DNA from: Carnegiea gigantea
Lineage: Eukaryota; Streptophyta; Magnoliopsida; Caryophyllales; Cactaceae
Assembly: GCA_029747015.1 (NCBI GenBank)
Contig: JAKOGI010000433.1
Span: forward strand, 532,001 to 596,000
Reading direction: 5' to 3'
DNA: 64,000 nt
This document shows positions 10,679 to 24,175 of the stretch, piece after piece. The notes beneath the pieces were generated by a model that was given only the letters and a program-made list of their open reading frames with translations, had not been told where the DNA came from and ran no database searches. The position numbers were made by a program, and so were the translations under genes. Every line of letters starts with the position of its first letter. The stretch's first letter is position 1.

Positions 10679-12254
10679 TGTTGGGAAATTATTGACCCCA
10701 TCATTATGTAATGTAAGGTTTTGATGATAACAAACACAAATGGAATATACACTTGAGTGTGTTGATCGAACAGGTTCCAAATACTGTTTGGAAAACTTTG
10801 AAATTGCTTGATTAACCATGGTCGAGAACAGGTCTTAAGAACAGGTCCTCAGAACAGCTGAATGGCAAAGAACTTAAAGCACATCAAAGACATGGAGTAC
10901 TTCAGGCACAGCCCAGGGAACAGTTCGTAGCAACAGATCTTAAGAACAGTTCCTCAGAACAGCTGAATGGAAAAGAACTTAAAGCACATCAAAGACATGA
11001 AGAACTCCAGGAACAATTCAGGAAACAGTTTTGAGTAACACCACAGTATTGAAGTAACAAGTCAAGATCCTATAGATGCTATCCGGTGGATTCAACAAGA
11101 GTCTTGGTCTGTTATAGGTTTTATTGTCTTAGATTCTTGTTAATATGCCACTTGGAAGAACTCGATTTAACATTACCTTGAATGATTTTTAAGAACACTG
11201 TCTCAGATCAGTTCTGAGATCAAGGTTCAGACTGTTTTCAAGCCAAAACGATTTTTCACAGTTTTTTCCAAATCTTGGGCTGACGTTTTTGAAAATATTT
11301 GAGATAAATTTTCTGTTATCATTAAACCCAGGATAAGTTAATCTTTGGCTTTGAAAATATATTGTGGAGATTTTGAGTCTAGCTTTTAAAGGAAATCTTT
11401 TACAAAATAAATCAAACTCTTATTTTTGGAATATGAATAAGAAGATAGGAAATTTCAGGATTTGGCTACTGAAAATATTAGTCACTTTCCATAATCTTTT
11501 TAGGAGCAAAAAGATCTTATACTTGTGGCTCAAGCACACAAAGATCTTGTTGCCCTCTACTATTTAAGGAGCTTCTCCACCTCCACATTGAATAACACAC
11601 ACGGTTTTATACACGGTTTACACGGTTTTCATAAATATTTTGAGAAAGCTTTTTACACGGTTTTTCTAGGGATTTAACTTGCAAATCATATTTTCAGAAA
11701 AACCTTCAAAGTGTGTGTGAAAATTGAGTCATCTTCCTTGGCATACTAGGAGCAAAAATTGTACCTTACATTCGCTTAGTTAGAAGCACAAAAGTAAGGT
11801 GTTTTTATTCTCTTCTTTCATCAAAGTGAGAGTTGAGTGTGTCCAAGCCTAGGGAGGCTTTGGACGTGTGTAATTCATCTTGGGGAGACGATTACGTGAG
11901 TGTGTCCAAGTCTGGGAGACGAGGACGTGGTGTGTAACTAGTCTAAGGGTAGACAGTTACGTGTGTTACAATTATAACAGAGAAGGTTACCTTTGTGATC
12001 TGTTTGGCCCGTTTAGTAGAAGTGTGTGAAAATCCTACAGGGGTAGGTCGTGGTTTTTGCCTCGGTTGGGCTCGAGGTGTTTCCACGTAAAAATCTTGTA
12101 TTCTCACTTTTCAATTATTTTCGCTGTTTTATATCTTCTGTGCACGTTACAAACAGTCTGCCCAAACAAGTCCCAAGCCTGTTCCCAGAAACTGCAAAAA
12201 TCTACCAACACAATTCACCCCCCCTCTTGTGTTAGTGTACTCTCAATTCTAACA
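10679..12254 (+). repeat. Element A 3' LTR (1576 bp)
   Basis: A full-length match to 1973-3542, with TGTTGG start and AACA end. It differs by scattered substitutions and small indels; an example is the short insertion near 11436-11442. Confidence 0.93.
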
Positions 12255-13502
12255 TTAATCTTAGAAAGTAATTGTTAATAACCCTATAGAGTCCAAGCAA
12301 TATACTCAAGTTGTTACTTCGAATTCCTTACCAGCATGAGTTGTTCATAACCCAACATCAAATGCAGTGCATTCAACCCATAAAATTGTTTCACTTGTAC
12401 TATATTCCCCTATGCGTAACTAATATCCCAAATTAATGAAATTATATTCACAGATTCTGCATACTTATTAACCAGAATACCGATTATGACCACCAAAGTT
12501 TTTGGTATGTAAGAATACAGAATACATGCACATATATAGCATATCTTCTTTCTTTTTTCTTTCTTCCTTTGGTTCCCTTTAGTAACTTTCATGAAATTTC
12601 GAAGTTTGTTTAAGCACCATAGCAAGTCTATGCATACATGATACCCTTAAAAATGTCACGCGATCTTGAGCCTTAAAGGGTTCTCCTCCAATACATTTTC
12701 AATGTTTTTCTCTCCCCCCTCCCCCTTTTTTCAACTTATTATCACCTCTATTAGGAGATGTTTATTTATATAATAGTGATTGATGGCCCAAAGTCGCAAT
12801 ATCCACTGATAGCCCATACCTGACTTGCCCTTAATCACATCAGCAACTTAATAGCTGTAACCCTATTTAAGTAGGAATGTCTCCATATCCGCCTCATATG
12901 TGGTAGTTTGCATAAATTCACAGAATCTTGAAATCAATGAGATGATAAATCAACCTATTCGTATGATATGCTTTACCTAGTTGCATATTACCTAAATAAC
13001 ACCAAGTATAATACCATAGACTACTAGCCCTAACATATTTATTGTCAGTCGCTTCACATCGATTCAACATAAATTATGGTAGTGAAATTCATTTTCCCTT
13101 ATATCGAAGAACTTGTTACCTCATGAATCACACAAGAAATTGTATATGGAGTACTCAGGGCATGGTTTAAGCATTCGCATATCCAAATATTAAGTATGAA
13201 CAACCTCTAAATGAAAGTTACCCTTGCACAATAAATGTACAACCCAAACATCACTGAATTGTCATTTGGAACTTGTTATGCTACTCTGGTATAAATGGGT
13301 AAGCGGGGGTCAATTGAATGCTTCCCTTCTCTATTTGTTAACAGCGGGATCTTAAGATAATACCTAACTAGTCATTAACCTTGATGCAATAAGCTCGGGA
13401 CACGATAAACCTTGACAGGTGCTCCTGTGCAATAACTCATAACCAACCTCATGTTCAACACAACTCATAAATACCCTATAACTCACAGTGGCCTTAAACA
13501 TG

Positions 13503-13514
13503 GCTATGATACCA
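13503..13514 (-). promoter_or_regulatory. Primer-binding site of element E
   Basis: The minus strand reads TGGTATCATAGC, one mismatch from the initiator-Met tRNA primer site, four bases beyond the LTR end. It fixes the orientation of E. Confidence 0.78.
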
Positions 13515-13518
13515 CAAC

Positions 13519-16500
13519 TATAACGCCCCAACTTGTAATCACCTAACTAACCTTAATTATTAGTCTTTTAGTCACTAATGGTATGGAAGAATACGGTTAA
13601 GGTGTTACCACCATCTTAGAAGGCATAAGACTTAAACGACATACTTAACATAAGTATTATGGCACCCTTTAGCTTACCTAGCTGCCACATAAAGTGTAAT
13701 TTATACAGATGCAAGTCAATGAAATTCCAGAAACCCACGAACTTATGTTGTGATGACTTTTGACTTTTCAAAATATCACTGTGAGCTTGTCTAGACTTCA
13801 TTGGCTATTCCTTGCATCCCTTGTGCTAAATAAGTAAGAACTCTATAATTTATTTAACTAAAAACATAAAACACAAAAATATTTGCACAATGAGTCGAAA
13901 CTCAATATGTTTACCCATATACTGTAAAGGAACGAAATTCATTTTTTGGCGAACGCGTGCATTTCAATATTCATTTTAGTTGAAAATCAGGGGGAGAAAG
14001 AATCAATATAAAACTGTTACCGATGATTATCTAAAAGTGGAACCCCATATTGATAAGCTCATATGTATATTGCGATCATTGAAGTGTACACCTGCCAGCC
14101 CGATCAAATGGCCTGACTTGAGGTCGCACGGGTGAATTGAAGTGCATAAGCCCTGATGATTGATAATTGGTGGGTCCACTTGATTATGTGGCAAAACAAT
14201 ACTTGAAAATAATTCATTAAATACTTATATGTTATGGGACTTTGATATTTATGAAAAAATATGTGAACTTTTGAAGGGTACAGGCAGTAAACGAACCTCA
14301 TTTTAATATTTTTCTCCCTCCCTATAGAATATTATTCGTCAAGCTCGACAAATGGCAACAATGGCTTCGCTTCTGTTCCAAACGGACCTTTTTATTATTA
14401 GTAATGTTATGCAATTTTTATTGTCATGATCTTAGTTCTGAGCACTATATACTTGACATCTTCTTAGTTATTTAAAATTCAATACTTAATTAATTATATT
14501 AAGCAACCTCATTACAAATTTTTCAATGTCTATCCTTTGTAACTTGGTCCTTTGTTAATGAAAATGGCAAGGTTAAGTGGTACAATTTATGAATTTGATT
14601 CATATCAACATGGCTTTTGTCATTACCTAATCTTGGATTAGCAAGATATTTTCTTCATAAATTTGAGTACAATATCAATTTTCATTTGTTTGCTTTTATA
14701 CCATAATTGACGTTTCACTTTTAGTCCATGAATATTTTTGATTGATAAGTTAACTATATTAATGGCTTGACTGGTTATAAGCACCTAGTCCAAACTCCTT
14801 ATTTTACCTCTTCCAATTAAGCATTAAGGCAAGCAAATAAGACAGACTCTTCTTAATCTTTACAATACGAAATCTATTTGTAAAAATGAACTCAACCTAA
14901 CTTATAACTTGATTATAAGTACCCAAATATACACATTTAAATTAAAGTTTCAAACCTTACCAATCCCTCCTTTAGCACCATCAAGTTAAGGTTTATGTTT
15001 ACACTTCTTTTATGGCCATCTATAGCCAATCTCAACTACCAAATTTTCTCAAAAGGATTGCAAGACACTCTAATTATTACTCATCTAAACAGAATTCAAG
15101 GAAGGCTTATGTAGGTATTTACTCCTATAGTTCATCCACTCCTAGCAAAAGCACCCAACTTTACCCGTCAACTTTATGTTTTCCTAGCCATAGCACTTTC
15201 ATTCAAAATTCACAATTCATAAAGTACACATCTAAAATTCACGAAATTTTGCAGGAAATTATCAAATATTATGAATATTCTACAGTAAAATTGTTAGGAT
15301 TTTCTTCCAAGCCCATCCCTTGCAAAAATTAAAACAGTGACCAAAATTGTGCACTTAAACAGGGAAGTTTCATTCATAAATTTATAACTCAAATAATACA
15401 CCTCCACAATTCATGAAAATGTTTGAGAAATTGCCAAATATCATAGAGAATCTACAGTAAACTCTTCAAAATTTTTGCTCAACCCAAAAATTCTCGAAAA
15501 TTCAAACAGTTCTTGAATTTCTGGAAAAATTCGAAAATTCAAAATTCTTTTCCATTTTCATTCTTCCAATTCAGATACTCAAGTAGAGAATCCCTAATTT
15601 GCTGCATATAATGTTCAATATTAGCATAAGCATCAAATCCCTGCCACTCACACTTCAATTGCATATACTCATCAATCCACATAGCTCATACCTCAATTTC
15701 ACTCATTTGTCTCAAGAAACCAAACTCAATCCTCCAATTAACTTTAAATATCTATCTAACTAAAACAAATTCATTAATTTTGTCAATTTACCAAAATAAA
15801 TCAAATACATGTAAAGAGTATAAAAAGGATTTTGGGTTTACCTTTAAAACCAAATAAATAGGGAAGAAGAAAAAGGATGGTGGTGAGGTGGCAGTGACCG
15901 GCCAGCGACCTGCGTGCTGAGGGCAGCGAGAATAGCAGCCGGCAGCTGGGTCGGGCAGTAGGAGCCATGGCAGGGGAAGGGAAGAGGAAAGAGAAGATGG
16001 GTGAGTGGTAGTTTTGTCTATTTAATTTGGGGTTATGGCTTTTATAGTTTTTGTTTTTTTTGGCATTTCTTTTTCCTTTTTTCCCCTTCTTTCCTCTTGC
16101 TTTGGCCGACCTAGTGCTGATTTTTCTCAATTTTTTGTTTGTTTGTTCTTTTTTTTTTTTTATCTTTGGTTGGTGTATGTTCTCCTTTTTAAATTAACTA
16201 ACTGGCTCATTAATTGAATGTATAATAGCCTATTCATTTACTCAATTATTTTTAACTATTCTAACCTAAATATTAAGACTTAAATAAGTATTTTACAAAT
16301 TAAATGTCATAATTTGTCTGAACATTTTCCCTTTAAATTCTCATTACTACCTTATTATTTACTTTAGTCACAAATAATAAACTAGGCATATTATAAAATT
16401 TAAATGCGAAGCCATTGATGCCACTCAAACCTTATAAAACATATAAATTCTAAACATTGAATTCAAACACATTCGCTCAATTATTTGTCAAACTTGATTA

Positions 16501-16536
16501 AACGTAAGTAATTAATGCAAATTAGGTTTTATTGCA
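13519..16536 (-). repeat. Element E LTR (antisense)
   Basis: Its 3' end (13519, reading TATAACGCC on the plus strand) matches the end of LTR B with a degraded TGTAACGCC. About 13560-14230 aligns in patches with LTR B fragments at 31539-32331, including the GGTCCACTTGATTATGTGGC area against the TCACTAATTATGTGG area. Around 15890-15990 is the reverse complement of a GC-richer block that corresponds to the Pro-codon-like block of LTR B near 41260-41340. The 5' end at 16536 is set by the TGCAATAA start and is the less certain boundary. Confidence 0.65.
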
Positions 16537-17049
16537 CAATACAAGTGAAAACAATAGAAAAGACAAGTGAGAGAATCAACCATGGAAGCTCAAGACCCTA
16601 AGACAATGGTAACATGCAAATAAAAACATGGCTCAAAATTATTATGAAATGGCAGGCCTAGAATTGGGAAATGAAATGACACATTTGGGACTGATGTGTA
16701 TCATGTACACTCTACTTATATACTACTTGATACTAATCAAGATAGTACAACTTCCCCAAATCACACCAAAATAGAAAATCTTCTCGATTTTACTTTGAAT
16801 AATTTTATGCTTTGTTGTCTTTTTTTAAACAAAATTTGAAGCATTGCTTCCGTCTTCACACATCAAGATCAGAAAATGTCCACATTGAGAAAAGAGAGCA
16901 TCAAAGGACACAAAAACAAAAGCAAACACAAGATACACACTATGGACAATGGATAGGAAAATACTACCAGGTCAGATACTGATGTACTTGAGGTATTTCA
17001 TCACCCATCATAAATCAGTGGGTGACCCGTGGATCATCAGACTCTTCAC
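16537..17049. other. Unassigned sequence
   Basis: No gene or repeat motif was recognised. It lies between the E LTR and a gypsy integrase remnant. Confidence 0.5.
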
Positions 17050-17860
17050 ATCCTTTTCTCTAGGGAGCTCTAGGAACTACTTTAGCCTTTGACCATGAAC
17101 CCTCTACTTGGTCCATTAGCAGGGTCCAGTATCTCAACTACACTATAAACAAATATATGAGTGACAACAAAGGGACTGTCTAACAGACCTAAGCATATTT
17201 GGAAACAAATGCAGTCACGAATCATATAAGGGATCATTTTTGTTGGGGTAAAGTCCTTCCTAAGAATCATCATATTATGCAACAACTTTGCCCTCTTCTC
17301 TAACTCACTCAGTTATAGTCTCCTTTACTCACCTACTACAGTAAGATCATAGTTAAGTGTCCTAACAATCCACCAAGTTCGATACTCAAGCTCAATTGAG
17401 AGATGACAAGACTTCCTATAGACTAGCTTATAAGGAGACATAGCTAAGGGCTTCTTAAAATTCATCCTGTAAGCCCACAAAGCATCAATTAGCTTGCCGA
17501 CTCAAGTTTTCTCTAGAATATGCTTGGTCTACCTGTCGGAAATCTCATTTATCTTAGTGGAAATAGCCTCAACCCACTTAGGCATATAATCAGTAGTGAG
17601 TAAAACATACTCATTCCCAAATGAAATCAGGGACGGTCCCATAATATCTATACCCCACACAGTAAGAATCTCCATCATAACAATATGATTGAGCACCATC
17701 ATGTCCTTGCTAGTGATGTGATCTAATAGCTACCATCTAGAGCATCTCCTACAGTAATCATGGGCATTCTTTAACAAAGTACACCAATAAAATACACACT
17801 AAAGAACCTTGGCCGCAATCATTTTTCCATTAAAGTGCCCTCTATATGCCCGATCATGAC
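17050..17860 (-). pseudogene. Ty3/gypsy integrase remnant (Athila/Tat type)
   Basis: On the minus strand several blocks of gypsy integrase can be read across stops and frameshifts. They are a zinc-binding N-terminus near 17850-17740, the first catalytic block VWGIDIMGP ... SFGNEYVLL near 17660, then, after a large internal deletion, DALWAYRMNFKKPLAMSPYK and LVYRKSCHL near 17480-17420, and a C-terminal part with FTPTKMIPY near 17240. The second and third catalytic acidic residues lie in the deleted part. It is an isolated fragment; I could not tie it to a particular element in this window. Confidence 0.75.
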
Positions 17861-17875
17861 AGAAAGATAAGATAC

Positions 17876-17985
17876 TTTAAAAAATGGGCTTGAAGGTCTT
17901 CATCATTTTAAAAATGTGAGGCTTAAAGGTCTCTACCATTTTAAAAAATATGAGGTTTTGAAGGTCTCCACCATTTTAAAGATTC
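17876..17985. repeat. Degenerate tandem repeat, about 2.5 units of 40-45 bp
   Basis: The words GGCTTGAAGGTCTTCATCATTTTAAA, GGCTTAAAGGTCTCTACCATTTTAAA and GGTTTTGAAGGTCTCCACCATTTTAAA follow one another with short AATATGAG-like spacers. No function is implied. Confidence 0.5.
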
Positions 17986-20339
17986 AATTAAAATTTCTTT
18001 TCTTAAAACAAAAAAACATAGTGCATGAAGAAATTAAGGAGTTTCTTTGTTACAGTGCATAGCTATAGAATGCCACTAGCCAACATGTTAGAAGCTGAGC
18101 TACACGTATCGTGTCATGTAAACCTTAAGACATCATGATAGGCATGTAACTCCAAGGACGTCAACATATAGGCATACTGTAGATCTTGTGATGTTGTATG
18201 TAAATCCCAATGCATGCAGATCTTATTATGTCAACACATGTGGCCTTTCATGTTGGGTTATTTATGCAAATTCCTATATAAGTTGTGAACCCTAGCACAT
18301 CAAGATAGACTCTTCTGTATAAACCCTAGTTTTGCAGGATATGAATGGGTTGCACTCCCTTGGGGTTGTTTGGTAAGTTTTCTATGTTTTTTAAATTTCA
18401 TCGAATAAATTACCAAGGTTGTACTTGAATTGAGCCAAAGTCACAAACACCGCCGATGAGAACATAAATCTAAATTTTTATGAAAAAAACTCTACAATTT
18501 GGAAAGCTTTTGCAGAGGTCTAAAGATTAGGACCTTCTCCCCTAAGGTTATATGTAGAGATTTAAATTTGCTTGGGGTATGATTCAAGAAGTGCTTATCC
18601 TTACATCACATTACTGTATTAAGGAATTAGCTGCTTGTGGTGTGTTTTAGAATAATGATGCCTTCTTTTGAAAGGAAAATTCTTAGGGCCCTATTTGTAG
18701 GATGGTAGATGCGGCCACATAGGCAATACATCATATCTTGTATTGCAAAAGCACAAGAAGTGTGACTTGTGCTGTTCTTCTCAATCACAACAGGTCATCT
18801 TGTTGTAGGGTGACTGTAATGATCCTTCCATGATCTTAGGCGGCTACGGAAAGATTTTGAAGGTGTACTCATTCTGTCTTATTTTTTAACTTTTTTTGGC
18901 AATCTTTTCTTACCTTTTGCTTTTCTTTTGAACTTATGACACATAAGTTGAGATGACTCTATCCTCTAAATAATTATGTTTGACAAAAATAGGTCCAGAA
19001 TACTCTTTTGAGACTCAAACCTTGCCTTATGATCCATAATTCGTATAGAGTATGATCTATAATCTCGCTTTAGGATGTAGACACTCATGAACACATGAGT
19101 CTTAAGTCTTAGGCTCCAATCACGATCTATGACGCCTTTAATAAAAGTAAGTTCTTATTGACACTTCTTGGAAAGAGGTTTTTGATGACAAAAAAGTTGG
19201 TTGTTAAAAAATGAAACTACTATGCTTTAATGGTGAAAAAATGTTTGTCACCATTCGTCATTATTGGTCCTGCTATTAACAATTTTAACGACAACATGGA
19301 ACTTTTTGTTGTTATTCTAGTAACGATGAAGAAAGACATTGTTGTTATTAATTAACAATGAACAAAATGATAGTAATGCTCAAATTGTTCATAGTTATTT
19401 ATAAAGTTTGAAATAAAAATTTTATAATTATTATTAGTAATGGCAATGTTGGTTCGTCATTATTGTCTCAATAAAAGTTAATGACAAAATTTTTTGTGGT
19501 TGAAAATCCTAATAATTATTTTTGTCACTAATATTTTCGGTGAGCTAATGTCAATTGTATGACAAATATAATGGTATGTATAATGGATTAAATGACGCAT
19601 GGAAAGACTAATAATACCAATTATATATCTATTAAATTAAAAACCATTAGTTTGTAAATATTCACTATAAAGGGAAACTGTATGATGCCAAAAGCATCCT
19701 AACTGTACAAAACAATTCTGGAAACTAGAATAGTTCTTGAATTTCTTGTTCAAATACATAAAATTTTTGCTAAAGGTAGATGGGAAAATCTAAATGATCT
19801 CGCATCTTCAAACTAAACAATGGTAAAGTCCTCAAACTTTGAATGATCAGCAGCCAAGGTCTCTAAGTTTCAATAAAACAGAAAAAAGTATTAAAACTGT
19901 ATCCATAGAGAGAGATCACAAAAACATATACACCAGAAGTTTTAGCTACAAGATTCAACTTCATCTATTAACTACAATACCTTTAAGAAAAGTTTTTCTA
20001 TTCTGTACACTACTTTGAAATAATAATGGATAAAGTGTACTTTGACTAAAAATCATGCTTTTTAGTAAAAGAAATGCATAAACATTAGTATCTACATATG
20101 GGGCTACTAAATTTGCATATTATGTAGCCCATCGGTAGTAGTAACAATCTGTCAAATGTTATCATAGGGCGAGCAATTGCATATGACATATACGATCTTT
20201 CTATATACAATGAACCCCCTCTCTAAAATGTCGATAGGCACTGCCTAGATCTTGGCCTTAGTGGGATTATCAACCAGGTGGGCACTATTGGTAGTATCTA
20301 AAAAATTGTGCAAAGTTAAGGAGGTCTTTAAGTTAGGGT
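17986..20339. other. Unassigned AT-rich sequence
   Basis: No convincing coding frame was found. 19180-19600 has several GTCATTATT / GTTGTTATT-type words, reminiscent of subterminal repeats of DNA transposons, but no terminal inverted repeat pair was identified. Confidence 0.4.
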
Positions 20340-21022
20340 TTATGAGATATTGGACTTAGAAGGAAGATGGGAATGGCTCTTATACTATCAAACGAGGCTA
20401 TAGCTGGTTGCAAGGTGACTGAAGGAAGTGCAATTGGGACATTTTTGTCTATAATAGACAAAATGTGCCTAAGCCTTCATTTATCCTTTAGGTATTAATG
20501 CATAATAAGATGCCAACAGCAAGTGGAGTAGCCAAGCATAAATATGATATTAACACTAAATGTGTTCTCTACCATGAGCATCAGGAAACAACTGAAGTGC
20601 TATACATCTATTTTTTGGCTGCTTGTTTGGTAAGCATGTTAGAGAGAAGATATGGGTTTGGATGAATGTTCCTTGCCCAGCTAACTCTTTTAGTCAAGTT
20701 CATGATTGGATTAGACAAATGAAGATTAGCAAAGTCAAAAGACATGTCATATACACTACATGTATGCTTGTCAATTTAGGATTTCAATTAAAAGGAACCA
20801 TATGTTTCAGCGAAACCAACATACTGTGGAGCACATTTATCAAATAATTCAACAATAAATGTCTAATAGATTGGATTTTATAGCTAATTTTAATAAAATG
20901 TTTATAAAGTGGAGGATTATATTGTGTGAAGAAGCTAGTCTAATTGTGTAATGCCCTTCATAGGGCCTGAATTTCATGTGCTGATAACATTCTTTGATTT
21001 ATAACCAAAAAAAAAAAAAACA
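20340..21022 (+). mobile_element. LINE (non-LTR retrotransposon) 3' end with poly(A)
   Basis: Plus-strand translation across frameshifts gives the zinc-binding region that ends plant LINE reverse transcriptase proteins (zf-RVT family): a GxYTIKRGYSWL block near 20370, PKPSFIL near 20470, HNKMPTA near 20500, a Cys/His stretch near 20550-20600 and a LFGKHVREKIWVW-like block near 20620. The open part 20623-20847 is its last frame. After about 160 bases of 3' sequence it ends in 14 A residues at 21009-21022, the usual LINE tail. The 5' part is missing, as expected from incomplete reverse transcription. Confidence 0.75.
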
Positions 21023-22904
21023 TATTGATGGGAATTAGTAGGAAAAAATTCTACTGGTTTCAGGCAAAAAGCATTCCATGATTTCAAGACAATGTCAGAA
21101 AAATTATCATGTGATGATGGGGTCAACTTTGTTCTATCTTCTGGCAACTTTTATGGTACGCATCAGTAGAACTCTAAAACTAGCCACTACTGGCAGTATC
21201 TTGAGCAACCTATAGCCACTACTAGCAACTTGTGGTGCTAGCAGCACAACCATCATACCAACAATAACAGAGCTATAATACAAACAATAGCAGCAAAATC
21301 ATCATAGATAACAACAAAGAGGCCCAAATCACTATTCACCATGACATAATACTACTCATTAAGATATCTATAAGCAAAACTATCCCACTCATAATGATGA
21401 AAAAATATCATTAAAGCATCTTTTATTCACTGCAACACAACCCAACCTTACACCACCATCTCCCAACTTTTAACCCGAGCCATTTTATGAACCAAAAAAA
21501 CTCAGTAAAATCATCATTTAAATAAAATCTATTAGCTATGAGACTAAAATTTTCTAAGTATGATATTAAAATTTAAATTAAGTTATAACATGGAGTTTCA
21601 TGCCTATTACATAGAGCAGATGGAGGACGAGTATTGAAGGAAAACAAGATCCTTGACCTTCGTCATTTCAGTTTCAACTGACTCTACACAATTATGAAGT
21701 TTTTCATTTTCCGCTTTAGCTATAGCCAAACAATCAGTGAGTACATCATTCTTTCTTTTGGTAACATTAAGTTGACCTTCAAGGGTTGCTATAGTAGAAT
21801 ACAGTCCCCTCATATCTTTTAGCTTTACGCCTTCATTATGCAATACTCCGAACATAGTCCACCTTAATTATTTTAATTACTTAGAATTTAATAAAATTAA
21901 GCGATAGCACTTCAATTCAATATTTGAAATTTTGTTTGTTGTAGGACTCTAATGACAAAATGGCCTGCCAAAAAGGTTTGATAATCTTATTTAAAAATTC
22001 TTTAGTACCTAAAAGTAAATGAATATATATGTATACCTATAAACCTAGATGTTTATCAAGTTCAACAAAAACAATAGTTTTGATAAATAGCATTACCCAT
22101 CCAATTTACAAAACTTTTTGACATGAGCTCTGTTAAAATAAAATGAGTTCATTTCAATTTTAGGGAAACAAAATATGTATATATCAACAATTAAAGCAAA
22201 AAAAAAAAAAGAATTAGAATTATTTGTAAGAACATGGGAAGATTAATAGTACTTTGGTATTAATTAGAAGAGAAAGATAAGCCTAAAAGGAAAGCCCAAA
22301 CATTGGATGTCGCTATTTATTTTCTAAGGAAATCTATTGGGAAAAAGAAAGAGATGGAGATTTAGGGAAAAAAAAAAAAAATCAATTTTGCCCACACCCA
22401 AAGGCCAAAACACGCCACACTTCTCTCTCTTCCCATGCCTCTGCTTCATGCTGTTTGAGCCCCTGTGCCACTTGCTACATCACTACACTGGCCACCAGTA
22501 GCCCAAGAATCTAGCCGGTGCTCTGCCACCTCACCAGTAGTAAGGTGCCACCATTTCTTGCCCCAAAAATATTGATTATAAGATAAAGCTCTTAACTCAT
22601 CTCACTTCTTCTCATCATTTTTCATCGTGATTTAATTAACAAGTGTAGTCTTTGGCTTGAATAGATGTGTTTCCATTGTTAACTTCAAGTTTGAACATGA
22701 AAATTTTGGATCATAGTGAAAGACGTCAGGTGTTTATGTGCAGTTGTTAGTCAAATATGAGTGCGGTCTTTTGAAGTAGTGTTTTGCTAATTTGGATTGA
22801 GGGAGTTTAAATGTGACACTTTTGCTATTATGTTAGAAGAATTTAGGTGTTTAATGTTGTAATGGTGGTTTTTCCATGAAATTGCTTGAGGATGGAGAAG
22901 AGTA
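21023..22904. other. Unassigned sequence with one short coiled-coil frame
   Basis: The minus-strand frame 21607-21855 (82 codons) has heptad-like Leu, Ile and Glu spacing with TIATLEGQLNVTKRKND, and resembles the coiled-coil tails of plant DNA-transposon proteins. It lacks any catalytic domain and I do not call it a gene. 21200-21300 is rich in CAA, CAT and AAC codons. Runs of 12 or more A occur near 22198 and 22369. Nothing else was recognised. Confidence 0.4.
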
Positions 22905-24175
22905 TGACACTTCGTAAGTGCACGGGGTGTTGTAGTTTTGATTAAATGTCGTTCCAATTTAGATCAATGCAATCTACTGAGTTTGTCCTTTTAAAATGCT
23001 AAGGAAAATACACGTTGAGTTGGGATATCTTTCAAAATTAATCTATCACTAGATGAAACGCTATTTACTGATTTAACAATTCTTTAAATTAAAAACGCCT
23101 AAGGATTTATTTCAACAACAATGAATTAGATTTGGTAAATGAAGTTTATGCTTATTCAAGTTTGGATGAATCAAAGGATAATAATCATTTATAATTCAAT
23201 TCTTTCTTTCAAAATAAACTGAATTATTCAGACTAATCATATTGTCGTTCTTTCAAAGGTTCATGAATCAGTTCAAATTAAGGATCTAGATTGTCAAATT
23301 TTCTCTTAACATGCAACTTTCTGTAAAAAATTAACTATTTTAAGTCTAATCTTGTCGATTAACTAGCAGATTTCTCCTTTTAGTACTTCATCTAACTATT
23401 TGATAATTTGCAAGCAAGTTTCGCCTAAATTACTCACAACATTCATAACACAAGATAGATCAGGCGATCCAAACAGATTAAGCATATTATTGATAAAGAT
23501 TAAAGATCTAGTTTCATTGTCTGGCTATCAAATCCCTAGACTAAAGAAAATTACTCACTTGTAATTATTAAATAAACAAGAAATATCAATCTAAACATAA
23601 AAAGAAACAAGAACTATTCTCATGGAGTTTAAAGAGTAAGAGAAGAGAATTGACTTAGCAACAATGGAGTTCTTGACAATTCTTCAATCTTCAAGCCTCC
23701 AAATTGCGAGTGGTCTTCTTTCCAATCTCCCTTTTGCTCCAAAAATGTTAAAACGCAAGAGTATTTGAGAGATTTTCAGGATAGATTAGTTAGGTCTTCT
23801 TTTCTAGCAGCTGAACCTGCGTAGTTATAGCAGCCAATGATCATTCTCACCCACAAAATTAAGGAAAATGAATAGTTATGACTATTATAGGCCTGCCACG
23901 ACCCATGCTGCGAAGGCCTCTATCTTGGTTAATTCTTGTTCTTCTTTCTCTCCATGTGCATAGTGGTTTGGTAGGGCATCTATTGTGAGTCAAAAACTTG
24001 TCTTCTGAGGGTCAATCCTTGGTTAAAATGGTCTTAATACCTACAAAAAGTATCAAAGAACTATGCCCAAGTGTAAAATGAGAATTTGGGATATCAATTA
24101 TAGCATAAAGCTTATGAATTTCCTAAGAATGCAACAAAATGGCGCTAAAATGATTGAATCTATAGGCACTTATCA
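22905..24175 (-). repeat. Element C 3' LTR (Athila-like, antisense, 1271 bp)
   Basis: On the minus strand it starts TGATAAGTGCC (24175) and ends GTGTCA (22905). It is homologous throughout to the LTR at 33684-34884, for example the shared GATAGAATTCTTAAATCAGTAAATAGCATTTCATCTAG area, here in diverged form. The interior of C follows on its right, so this is the 3' LTR of an element lying on the minus strand. Confidence 0.82.

Larger units (their letters stand above)
1973..12254 (+). mobile_element. Element A: Ty1/copia LTR retrotransposon, Sirevirus type, non-autonomous
   Basis: A 10.28-kb element in the order LTR, initiator-Met tRNA primer site, gag, pol (protease, integrase, RT, RNase H), third ORF, polypurine tracts, LTR. 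The LTRs start TGTTGG and end AACA. Integrase before RT is the copia order. Long LTRs, an additional ORF between pol and the 3' LTR, and repeated polypurine tracts are the known hallmarks of the Sirevirus (SIRE/Maximus) lineage. I counted about 14 differences in the first 480 bp of the two LTRs, near 97% identity, so the insertion is young compared with its neighbours. Gag, pol and ORF3 all carry disabling mutations and most of RT is missing, so it cannot move by itself. Confidence 0.93.
12260..16536 (-). mobile_element. Element E: old antisense Ty3/gypsy element, leader plus 5' LTR
   Basis: Read on the minus strand, 16536 to 13519 is an LTR of about 3.0 kb beginning TGCAATAA, followed by a primer site and then a leader from 13502 down to 12260 that ends at the insertion of element A. 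The LTR end and the first 200 bases of leader are recognisably similar to element B (44041-44300), e.g. the shared TATCTTAAGAT word. E is therefore a diverged relative of B. Substitutions and indels are frequent, so it is clearly older than A. Its gag and pol are not seen in the window. Confidence 0.72.

Noticed and set aside
15012..15332. A 106-codon frame, possible host gene
   Set aside because: It lies in the antisense E LTR, is Ser/Tyr-rich with no domain, and has no supporting codon bias or flanking gene structure.
19180..19600. Subterminal repeats of a CACTA-type DNA transposon
   Set aside because: GTCATTATT-like words are present, but no CACTA ends or inverted terminal repeats were found.
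20623..20847. Independent small gene of 74 codons
   Set aside because: Its translation is the zinc-binding tail of a LINE polymerase, followed by poly(A).
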